Made by a program: the position numbers and the translations under genes. A stretch of 11,091 bases of DNA, taken from Steroidobacteraceae bacterium. GTDB lineage: Bacteria > Pseudomonadota > Gammaproteobacteria > Steroidobacterales > Steroidobacteraceae. Shown here in pieces: positions 1-6,713 of the stretch. The notes below the pieces were generated by a model. The model saw only the letters and a list, made by a program, of their open reading frames with translations, had not been told where the DNA came from and ran no database searches. Positions within the stretch are counted from its first letter, which is position 1, and every line of letters begins with the position of its first letter. The stretch is from NCBI GenBank assembly GCA_021325695.1, contig JAJTCR010000011.1, positions 1 through 11,091 on the forward strand, written 5' to 3'.

Positions 1-18
1 CGCTGAGCGTCGTCAGCG
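1..18. terminator. Perfect inverted repeat at the stop codon of the DUF4136 gene
   Basis: CGCTGA (1-6) and TCAGCG (13-18) are perfect 6-bp arms around a 6-nt loop. The right arm contains the stop codon (13-15) of the minus-strand lipoprotein gene, so the mRNA could fold exactly at its 3' end. There is no visible T tract, but the window begins here and the downstream side is cut off. It may be a weak terminator or RNA-end hairpin, or chance in GC-rich DNA. Confidence 0.3.
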
Positions 19-600
19 ACCGCTGCGCGCGGGCACTTCTTTCGCGATCTCGCGCGCCATCTGCGCGATGATCCGCGCGACCTGCTCCGGCGAACTCGCG
101 CGGATCTGCTCGGCGACCTCGCCGCGCCACGCGAGCTTGCCGAGCTTCGGGTCGTCGAGGAAAACGATCACCGAGCCCTCGCGCACCGGCACTTCGCGCG
201 GCACCGACGATGCGGGCGGCGGTTGCACCGCACTCGGGCTCAGCACGGTGTTGGGCGAGGGCGCCCCGACACGGGCCGAGTCGTCGACGACGAAGCGCCG
301 CATGCCGGACACCTGGAAGCTCGCGACGAGGTCGGCAGCCTCCGCGCTTGCAACCTCGCGGAAACCCTTGCGCGCCAGCTCCTCGACGACGGCGCTCCGG
401 ACCTGCCCTGCCGCCGTGGCGATCGTGGCCGGATCCAGCTGCGAAGCTGCCGCGAAATCGCCGCCCTTCCAGAAGTAGGTCTGCCGGCTCGCGACGTCGG
501 AGCCGGGGACCGCGTAGCTCTCGACGTCCCAGTGCACCGCGCACCCTGCGGCGACCGCCGCGGCGACCGCCACCCAAGAGACCGCTGAGCTGCGCGCCAT
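13..600 (-). CDS. DUF4136 domain-containing putative lipoprotein
   Basis: The product is 195 residues. The N-terminus reads as a lipoprotein signal: MARSS, a hydrophobic Ala/Val stretch (residues 7-18), then AAGC with the lipidated Cys at 20. The mature part, with an early VHWDVESY and TYFW segment, a central VVEELARKGF helix and a GMRRFVVDD strand, fits the DUF4136 family of outer-envelope lipoproteins of unknown function. A Pro/Ser-rich insert lies at about residues 113-135. The reading frame stays open to 966, but the ATG at 600 is chosen because GGAGG (605-609) sits 4 nt upstream and the signal peptide begins there. The gene is divergent from the HD-GYP gene. The precise role is unknown. 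I am confident it is a real lipoprotein and fairly confident of the family. Confidence 0.85.
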   Translation of the reverse strand: MARSSAVSWVAVAAAVAAGCAVHWDVESYAVPGSDVASRQTYFWKGGDFAAASQLDPATIATAAGQVRSAVVEELARKGFREVASAEAADLVASFQVSGMRRFVVDDSARVGAPSPNTVLSPSAVQPPPASSVPREVPVREGSVIVFLDDPKLGKLAWRGEVAEQIRASSPEQVARIIAQMAREIAKEVPARSGR

Positions 601-845
601 GTGACCTCCGCCGATGCCCGGGTCGATTCTACGCGCGCACGCGGCGTCGTTCGTGACGACGCGTCGTGTGACGCGCGACTCAATCGAACGCGCCGGCCTC
701 GGGCAATCTGTGACGCGTGTCGACTGCCCGGCGGGCCAGGTTGGTGTGCCGCGACGCGGCGGGCGCATACTCGCGGCGAAACAAAAGGGCGTCGGGCCAG
801 CGGCCGGACCCGCGCGCCGGCCCCGCACGGAGCTTGGACCCCTCG
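601..845. promoter_or_regulatory. Divergent intergenic region between lipoprotein and HD-GYP genes
   Basis: This 245-bp gap separates two divergent genes. For the minus gene, TAGAAT (626-631, minus strand; 5 of 6 to the sigma-70 -10 box) would start RNA about 20 nt before the ATG, but no good -35 is seen. For the plus gene only a weak pair is visible: TTGGTG at 741-746 and CATACT at 766-771, with a 19-nt spacer. Inverted repeats are CGTCGT-N5-ACGACG (645-661) and GCCGCG-A-CGCGGC (748-760). GTGACGCG occurs at 668-675 and 710-717, and a shorter GTGACG at 653-658. No coding signal was seen. Confidence 0.4.
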
Positions 846-3464
846 ATGAAGACTGTCCTGCTGGCATACGAACGCGACCAGGACCTGAACGCGGTGGAGA
901 GCGTGCTGCAGTCACGCGGCCACCGCATCCTGAAGGCGCGCACCGGCGTCGAAGCACTCGACGCAATTCGTGCCGACACTCCCGACGCCGTCGTCAGCGA
1001 CGTCCAGCTGCCGCGCCTGGACGGCTTCGCCCTCTGCCGGCGCCTGCGCGAAGACCCCTCGTACCTCCATTTGCCGTTCGTGCTGCACTCGTTCCGCGTC
1101 GAAGGCCCGAAGTACGAAGCCTTCGCGGCTGAAGTGGGTGCGCAGCGCTTTCTGGCGCGCGGGTCCACGCTCGAGGAACTCGTCGACGCGATCGACGCGA
1201 CGCCGGGCTCGGGCACGATGCGCATGCCCGCACTCGTGCCCGAACTGCTCGATCGGCGTGAACAGGACCGCCGCCGCCTGGGCGAGCTGGAAAAACAACT
1301 GCGCGAGCTCGAGGCGACCAACCAGCAGCTGGCCGCGTCGGAACGTGTTTCGCGCGAGCGGGCGGAGCGCGAGGCGCGTGCGCGGGCTGAATTCGCCGCG
1401 TCCGAATCGGTGCGCGTTCGCGAACTGCAGCTCCGGATTCGCGAGCTCGAAAACGCGCACAAGCAGGCCCGTGCGGCCGCCGAATCGGCGCAGGACGCGG
1501 CCGCTGCGGCCTCGCGCGGCGCCGCCGAGGAGAGCCGCGTCGAGCTCGCCAGGCTCGCGACGCTCGAAACGCGGCTGACCGAACTGCAGACCGGGCGGGC
1601 GCGCGCGCAGGCGGCCGCCCACGATGCCGAACGTGCGTTCGCCGCGCAGCCGACGCCGACCTTCCTCGTGGACATGGAATCGAAGCTCGTGCACGCCGCG
1701 AGCGACAGCGCCGCGGCGCTGGTCGGGCTGGAGCCGGCCGCGCTGCGAGGCAAGCCGTTGACCGAGATCCTGCGCGCGGCCGGTTTCCCGGACGACACCG
1801 CTCGCGAGACCGTCGTCGCGTGGCGACGCCAGGACGGTTCCGACGCGAAGCTCGAGCTGCGGCGCCTGTCGACCTCGTACGCCGGCCGCGCCTGCTGGCT
1901 GGTGACGGCGCGCGACGTGACGGACGACATCGCGCTCGCCGAACGCGAACGAGCATTTGCGCGCGAGGCTCGTGCGCTCGAGGCCGCGCCCGAGGCCTGC
2001 GGTCTCGTCGACGCCGACGGACGCATTCACTACGGCAACCGCGCACTGCTCGCGCTGCTGGGGACCGACGCTCGTACGCTCACGACGCTGACGTTGCAGT
2101 CGCTCGAGGACACCGAGGCGGCGGAGGAAACCGTGCGGACCGCGGCGATCACCGCACAGGGTGTCCAACGCCACGAGACGCGCTGGCGTCGCCCCGACGG
2201 CGTGACCTTCGACGTCGAGGTCTCGCTCGCCGCCATGGACGGCGATCCCGAGTGGCGCGTCGTCAGTGCGCGCGACGTCTCGACCTGGCGGCGTGAGGCC
2301 GAGCGCAACGAACACGACCAGCAGCGCGCGAGTCGCCTGCTCGAAATCGCGCAGCGGGCGCACTCGCTGACCGAGAACGAGATCCTCGACCGCGCGCTGC
2401 AGCTCGCACAGGACCTGACACAGAGTCCGATCGCGTTCCTGTTCCTGGTCGGCGCGGACGTGCCGACCGTCGAACTCGTGGCGCGTCGCAGCGGCAACGC
2501 GCTCGAACCGTTGACCGCGCTGACGCGCTGGCGCGGCGCACCGCCGCAGGACACGGCCCTGCACGAGTGCATCGCCGCACAGCGCCCCGTCGTGCGCGAG
2601 TCGAGCGAGGCGACGGGTTCATTGCGACTGACTGGATTGCCCGACGTGCTGGACCGCCAGCTCGTGATGCCGCTGCTCGACGGCGGCCGACTGACGGGCG
2701 CACTCGTGATCGCCGACGCGCCGCGTCCCTACGACGACGACGATCGACGCCACGTCGCGCACGTCGCGGACGCTGCCTGGCGGCTGCTGCGGCGGCGGCG
2801 CTCCGACGCCGAAGTCGTGAGCGCGATGGATCACATGGAGCGCGTGATGTTCGGGGCGATCGAGTCACTCGCGCTGCTCGCGGAATCCCAGGACGCCTGC
2901 AAGATCGGCCGATCGAAGCGGGTTGCGGACTACGCCGCGGGGCTCGGCGAGGCGCTCGGCGTGCCCGGGCACTCCGTGCGCGGCCTGCGCGTGATGGGCC
3001 AGTTGATCGACGTGGGCATGCTGCAGATCCCACGTGAGTTGCTCTGGCGGCCCGGCACGCTCGCGCCGTCCGAGTTCGAACTCGTCAAGACTCATGCCGA
3101 ACGCGGCTACGAGATCCTGCGCAACATCGAGTTCCCGTGGCCCGTCGCCGAGGTCGTGCGCCAGCACCACGAGCGGTTGGACGGCTCCGGGTATCCGCGC
3201 GGTCTCAAGGGCGAGGACATCCTGCTCGAGGCGCGCATCGTGGCGGTCGCCGACACGGTCGAAGCGATGCTCGCGCCGCGCCCGCATCGCCCGGCGCTCA
3301 GCGTGTCGGCGTGCATCGAAGAGCTTCCGTCGCAGGCCGGACGCCGGTACGATGCACGCGTCGTCAAGGCCTGCGTGAAGCTGCTGCGCGAAGCGCAGCC
3401 GCCGGTCGCGTCGGGCTCGGTCCACCAGCAAGGCGAGGCGCCCGCGGGGCAGCGAATCGCCTGA
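846..3464 (+). CDS. Multi-domain receiver-PAS-PAS-GAF-HD-GYP signalling protein with degenerate HD motif
   Basis: The 872-residue soluble protein has a receiver-like domain (about 1-120; D52 at the phospho-acceptor position in SDVQLPRLDG), a long Arg/Glu/Ala-rich coiled coil (about 130-260), two PAS domains (about 265-367 and 376-490), a GAF domain (about 497-650) and an HD-GYP domain (about 667-850). HD-GYP proteins normally hydrolyse cyclic di-GMP. Here H750, HHERLDGSGYP (774-784) and D803 are kept, but the first motif His is R689, the HD pair is I721-D722 and the usual HDxGK lysine is M725, so metal binding and catalysis are probably impaired. The receiver also looks atypical: Y8-E9 at the acidic pair and Arg for the conserved Lys. 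The frame is open from 717, but ATG 846 starts the receiver fold directly, with TTGGA 7 nt upstream. The likely role is sensing or c-di-GMP-related regulation; enzymatic activity is doubtful. Confidence 0.9.
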   Translation: MKTVLLAYERDQDLNAVESVLQSRGHRILKARTGVEALDAIRADTPDAVVSDVQLPRLDGFALCRRLREDPSYLHLPFVLHSFRVEGPKYEAFAAEVGAQRFLARGSTLEELVDAIDATPGSGTMRMPALVPELLDRREQDRRRLGELEKQLRELEATNQQLAASERVSRERAEREARARAEFAASESVRVRELQLRIRELENAHKQARAAAESAQDAAAAASRGAAEESRVELARLATLETRLTELQTGRARAQAAAHDAERAFAAQPTPTFLVDMESKLVHAASDSAAALVGLEPAALRGKPLTEILRAAGFPDDTARETVVAWRRQDGSDAKLELRRLSTSYAGRACWLVTARDVTDDIALAERERAFAREARALEAAPEACGLVDADGRIHYGNRALLALLGTDARTLTTLTLQSLEDTEAAEETVRTAAITAQGVQRHETRWRRPDGVTFDVEVSLAAMDGDPEWRVVSARDVSTWRREAERNEHDQQRASRLLEIAQRAHSLTENEILDRALQLAQDLTQSPIAFLFLVGADVPTVELVARRSGNALEPLTALTRWRGAPPQDTALHECIAAQRPVVRESSEATGSLRLTGLPDVLDRQLVMPLLDGGRLTGALVIADAPRPYDDDDRRHVAHVADAAWRLLRRRRSDAEVVSAMDHMERVMFGAIESLALLAESQDACKIGRSKRVADYAAGLGEALGVPGHSVRGLRVMGQLIDVGMLQIPRELLWRPGTLAPSEFELVKTHAERGYEILRNIEFPWPVAEVVRQHHERLDGSGYPRGLKGEDILLEARIVAVADTVEAMLAPRPHRPALSVSACIEELPSQAGRRYDARVVKACVKLLREAQPPVASGSVHQQGEAPAGQRIA

Positions 3465-3475
3465 GGGCGATTCGC
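3452..3475 (+). terminator. 10-bp perfect hairpin with the stop codon in its loop
   Basis: GCGAATCGCC (3452-3461) and GGCGATTCGC (3466-3475) are perfect reverse complements around the 4-nt loop TGAG. The TGA of this loop (3462-3464) is the stop codon of the HD-GYP gene. No T tract follows, so this is not a textbook intrinsic terminator. It may attenuate read-through to the transporter gene 98 bp downstream or protect the mRNA end. The hairpin is plain in the sequence; its function is inferred. Confidence 0.5.
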
Positions 3476-3561
3476 GCGATGGTCTTCACCGAATTCGAGG
3501 CCGCCGGTGCGCCCGGCGGCATGTCCGCGCCCGAAGGTCACCTGGTCCCGGGATCCGTCGC

Positions 3562-4851
3562 GTGAAGGCGCGCGCGCGCCTCGCCGCGGCCATCAATGCG
3601 CAACCGGCCGAACTGCCGGGGCTCCTCGCCGCGTTCACCTGCGTGTTCGCGATGTTCTCGAGCTATTCGATCCTGCGGCCCATCCGCGAGACGATGGGGC
3701 TCACCTCGGGCGTCGAGACGCTCCCCGCGCTGTTCTGGGGCACGTTCGCCGCGATGCTGGCGGTGCAGCCCCTCTACGGCTGGCTCACCTCGCGCTTCCG
3801 GCGCACGGTGTTCCTGCCGTGGGTGTACCTGTTCTTCATCCTGAACATCGTCGGTTTTTTTGCGTGGTTCAACGCCGAGGACGATCACACCTGGATCGCG
3901 CGCGTCTATTTCGTTTGGGTCAGCGTCTTCAACCTGTTCGTCGTCGCGGTGTTCTGGAGCCTGATGGCCGACGTGTTCACGCGCGAGCAGGCCGGCCGGC
4001 TGTTCGGCGTGATCGCCGCGGGTTTGAGCCTGGGCGGCCTCTTCGGGCCGTTCCTGGGCAAGCAGCTCGCGCAACCGATCGGCACCGTCAACCTGTTGCT
4101 CGTCTCCGCGGCGCTGCTTGCCGTCGGACTCGGCTTCATGCTCGCGGTGCTGCGGTGGCACCGTCGTCACGGCACGCGCGACACGGATGGGGTGGTCGCC
4201 GATCCCGACGCGCGTCTTGGCGGCAGCGCGCTGGCGGCGTTCCGCCAGGTGGTGAGTTCGCCTTACCTCGCGCTGATCGCAGTGTTCGTGCTGCTGCTGA
4301 CCTGGGCGTCGACGTTTCTCTACCTCGAGCAGCAGGCGCTCGTCGCCGCGACGTTCGCCGATCGCGACGCCCGCACCGAGTTCTTCAACACGCTGGACTT
4401 CTGGGTGCAGGCGGCGTCGCTGACGGTGCAGCTGTTCCTGTTCGGGCGACTCTATCGGTGGCTCGGGTTCCGCGCGCTGATCGTGCTGGTGCCGGTCGCG
4501 ATGATGTTCGGCTTCGCCACGCTCGCGCTGATGCCCACGTTCGCCGTGTTGATCGGCGTGATGGTCGTGCGCCGCGTCGGTGAATATTCGATCGCCCGGC
4601 CGTCACGCGACACGCTGTATACCGTCGTCACACGCGAGGAGAAGTACAAGGCCAAGAGCCTGATCGACACGTTCGTCTACCGCGGCGGCGACGCGACGTC
4701 GGCCTCGCTGCACGCGCTGCTCAAGTCGACGTTCGACCTCGGCCTGGTCGGCATCGCCTGGGTGGGCGCGGGGATCGCGGCGGCCTGGGCCTTGGTCGCG
4801 TTCCGGCTGGGCACGCTGCACGTCAGTCGTCGACGTCGAACCGAAGCTTGA
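3562..4851 (+). CDS. 12-TM MFS-type transporter, NTP/NDP exchange (ATP/ADP translocase)-like family
   Basis: The 429-residue inner-membrane protein has about twelve hydrophobic segments (near 20-38, 53-75, 83-103, 113-136, 147-168, 174-197, 234-255, 278-296, 301-324, 325-338, a weak one near 372-390, and 394-414). Two hallmarks point to the bacterial MFS branch often annotated as NTP/NDP exchange transporter: LRPIRETMG after TM1 (38-46), and EEKYKAKSLIDTFVYRGGDA (359-378) before the last helices. Substrate is unknown; free-living bacteria carry this branch without proven nucleotide exchange. The start is GTG 3562, with GGGA 8 nt upstream and no better in-frame start before it. It lies 97 bp after the HD-GYP gene on the same strand, so weak co-transcription is possible. 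Its 3' end overlaps the convergent TonB gene by 29 bp. Confidence 0.8.
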   Translation: MKARARLAAAINAQPAELPGLLAAFTCVFAMFSSYSILRPIRETMGLTSGVETLPALFWGTFAAMLAVQPLYGWLTSRFRRTVFLPWVYLFFILNIVGFFAWFNAEDDHTWIARVYFVWVSVFNLFVVAVFWSLMADVFTREQAGRLFGVIAAGLSLGGLFGPFLGKQLAQPIGTVNLLLVSAALLAVGLGFMLAVLRWHRRHGTRDTDGVVADPDARLGGSALAAFRQVVSSPYLALIAVFVLLLTWASTFLYLEQQALVAATFADRDARTEFFNTLDFWVQAASLTVQLFLFGRLYRWLGFRALIVLVPVAMMFGFATLALMPTFAVLIGVMVVRRVGEYSIARPSRDTLYTVVTREEKYKAKSLIDTFVYRGGDATSASLHALLKSTFDLGLVGIAWVGAGIAAAWALVAFRLGTLHVSRRRRTEA

Positions 4852-6496
4852 TGGTCGAGCGCTGCGCGACGGGCTGGCCGTTGACGAGACGCGGCCGGAA
4901 ACGCCACTGCGCGAGCGCGTCGCTGGCGGCAGCTTCGAAGACGCCGTTAGGCTCGGCACCGACGACCTGGATGTCGCGCACGCCACCGGACGACGTCACC
5001 GTGAACTCGAGTTCGACCCAGCCGCGCACGCCCTGCCGCAGCGCCTGCGCCGGATACACCGGATTCGGTGCGTGCACCCGGTCGAATGCGTCGGCCGGCA
5101 CGGCTGACGTCGTGGCGGGTGGCGGCGTCGACGGATCCACCGCAGTCTCGCTCGCGAGACCAGCGGTTGGCAGCGTTGAACGCATCGGCGCGTCGTTGCC
5201 GGTGGGCGGGTGCCGGCGCCAGCTCGCCACTCGCTTCGCCGGGGCCGTGTTCACGTACTGCGGAGAAAGGGGATCGGTTTCCACGTCCGCCCGCGTGACG
5301 ACCGGCTTCGGCGGTGGCGCGCTCCGCACGCGGGCCAGATACGCTGAAGACACCGGCTCGGGCAGGGGGCCGGAGGCGGCTGGAGGCGGCAGTGCGGGTG
5401 GCAACCGGTCTCGCGCCCCAGCACCGCTCGTGGCGTCGAAGATCTCGCGCTGGCGTACTTCCGCGACCTGTTCGCGGGCGAGCTGGCGTGACGGCAGATC
5501 GGGCGGATTCACCTCGAGCAACAGGCGCTTCGCGCGCTCGTGCGCCGGATCGACGGCGAGCACGCGTTGCAGTACGCGCTCGGCCTCGGCCTTGCGGCCG
5601 GCCGCGGCATTCGAACGCGCCCGCACGAGCAGTGCATCGATGGTCTTCTCGAGTCCCGCGCGTGCCTCGACGTGGTCCGGCTGCGCAAGCAGCACGGCCT
5701 CGAACAGGTCCAGTGCGTTGCGGCCCTGCGGCGACTCGAGCCGGCCGGCCTGCAGCGCGGCCCGGGCGCGTGACAGCACCGGGTCTGCGCGCTGGGAGGC
5801 CGTGGTGGGGATCGGGTCGAGCGTCGGTGTGACCGCCTCCTCCGGGGCAGGCGTCCGCAAATCGGCCGGCGCGCGCGGAGCGCCCCCGATGAACAGCAGC
5901 GACACCAGCGCTGCGCACACCGCGACGAACGCGAGGAAGTACTTGCGGGACAGGCCGGCGGGCGCCCGTGCCAACGAGCGAATGACCGTCCGGGCGTCGT
6001 CTGCAGGGTGCCCGCCGCGGTGCTCGAGGTGGCGCTTGATCGCCGCCTGCAGGAACATCGCGGCGCGCCGCGCGCTGGCCGGCTTGTGCACGAACCGGTA
6101 GACGGAGCCGTCGCTGATCAGCGGCACGAGCAACGGTTCGTCGTCGCGCGTACCGGCCACGCAGACGACGACGTCGGGGAACTGCTCGACGATCTGCTCG
6201 ATCAGTGCCACACCGCGATTCGACACGGATTCCATGTCGATCAGCAGCACGCCGCAGCGGCCGGTGATCAGCAGATCGGCCGCTTCGTCGGCAGTACGGG
6301 CGCGCCAGACCGGGTTGCGCTCGCCGACCGCATCCTTGACCGACTGGAACAGCGTCATGTCCGCGGTGAGCGCCACGACGTCCACGAGTACGCCGTCGCG
6401 CGGCACCTGCGGTTCGTCTGCAGGGGAAGGCGAGGCGGCCGCCTGCGAGTGGGGCGAAACGGCGGCGAGGTGCCGGATTTTGGCAGCGACGGACAT
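4823..6496 (-). CDS. Receiver-TM-TPR-like-TonB fusion (energy transducer TonB family protein)
   Basis: Domains of the 557-residue protein, in order: a CheY-like receiver (about 35-158; D87 in LLIDMES and K138 in FVHKP at the phospho-acceptor and lysine positions, acidic pair not evident), one TM helix (about 185-205), a helical TPR-like region (about 245-330), a Pro-rich linker (about 365-468) and a C-terminal TonB domain (about 471-557; PNPVYPAQAL, GWVELEFTV, WRFRP). TonB C-termini normally contact TonB-dependent outer-membrane receptors and pass on ExbBD energy. Here a cytoplasmic receiver replaces the usual short cytoplasmic tail, suggesting control of the periplasmic part from inside the cell (inference). 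No ExbB, ExbD or receptor gene is nearby. ATG 6496 is chosen; an in-frame GTG at 6511 would add 5 residues and neither has a strong Shine-Dalgarno site. The 3' end overlaps the convergent transporter gene. Confidence 0.85.
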   Translation of the reverse strand: MSVAAKIRHLAAVSPHSQAAASPSPADEPQVPRDGVLVDVVALTADMTLFQSVKDAVGERNPVWRARTADEAADLLITGRCGVLLIDMESVSNRGVALIEQIVEQFPDVVVCVAGTRDDEPLLVPLISDGSVYRFVHKPASARRAAMFLQAAIKRHLEHRGGHPADDARTVIRSLARAPAGLSRKYFLAFVAVCAALVSLLFIGGAPRAPADLRTPAPEEAVTPTLDPIPTTASQRADPVLSRARAALQAGRLESPQGRNALDLFEAVLLAQPDHVEARAGLEKTIDALLVRARSNAAAGRKAEAERVLQRVLAVDPAHERAKRLLLEVNPPDLPSRQLAREQVAEVRQREIFDATSGAGARDRLPPALPPPAASGPLPEPVSSAYLARVRSAPPPKPVVTRADVETDPLSPQYVNTAPAKRVASWRRHPPTGNDAPMRSTLPTAGLASETAVDPSTPPPATTSAVPADAFDRVHAPNPVYPAQALRQGVRGWVELEFTVTSSGGVRDIQVVGAEPNGVFEAAASDALAQWRFRPRLVNGQPVAQRSTIKLRFDVDD

Positions 6497-6713
6497 GTCC
6501 CGGCATTGCACGCCATGGCACGCTCCGACTCCACCCCGGGATCACAGAAATACGAGCCAATTCAAACTTTTAAGAGGAGGCGTCGGCCGCGAGCGGAGGC
6601 CCGCTGTGTTGCGCTGCCGCAACGAAATGGGCAATTTTCGCTCGACATAATTCGGTCGAGCACGCATCATCGGCTGCCCTTCCTAAGCCGCGGTTGCGCC
6701 CCGGGGAGATCCG
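6497..6713. promoter_or_regulatory. Divergent regulatory region with two small inverted repeats
   Basis: This 217-bp gap separates the TonB-fusion gene and the 149-residue gene, and holds the most AT-rich patches of the window (about 6541-6575 and 6621-6654). Two perfect inverted repeats are TTGCG-N4-CGCAA (6609-6622) and CTCGAC-N8-GTCGAG (6641-6660). CATAAT (6646-6651) is one base from a -10 box and lies inside the second repeat, but has no convincing -35. On the minus strand TTGAAT and TATTTC occur near 6548-6566 without correct spacing. I take it as the promoter and operator region for both genes without assigning firm boxes. Confidence 0.45.

Noticed and set aside
680..2564. Long minus-strand open frames opposite the HD-GYP gene (up to 550 codons)
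   Set aside because: The translations are Arg/Ser/Ala-rich without recognisable domains; they are a by-product of high GC and few stop codons opposite a clearly coding plus strand.
4848..6101. A 417-codon plus-strand frame opposite the receiver-TonB gene
   Set aside because: It has Ser/Ala/Arg-rich composition and no domain, while the minus strand carries well-ordered receiver, TM and TonB domains.
6551..6570. Sigma-54-like TTGGC element on the minus strand upstream of the TonB-fusion gene
   Set aside because: The -24 half looks acceptable, but the -12 GC element is missing at the required spacing.
6571..6580. Strong Shine-Dalgarno-like TAAGAGGAGG on the plus strand
   Set aside because: No start codon with a meaningful frame follows within a usable distance; the nearest ATG (6627) gives only seven codons.
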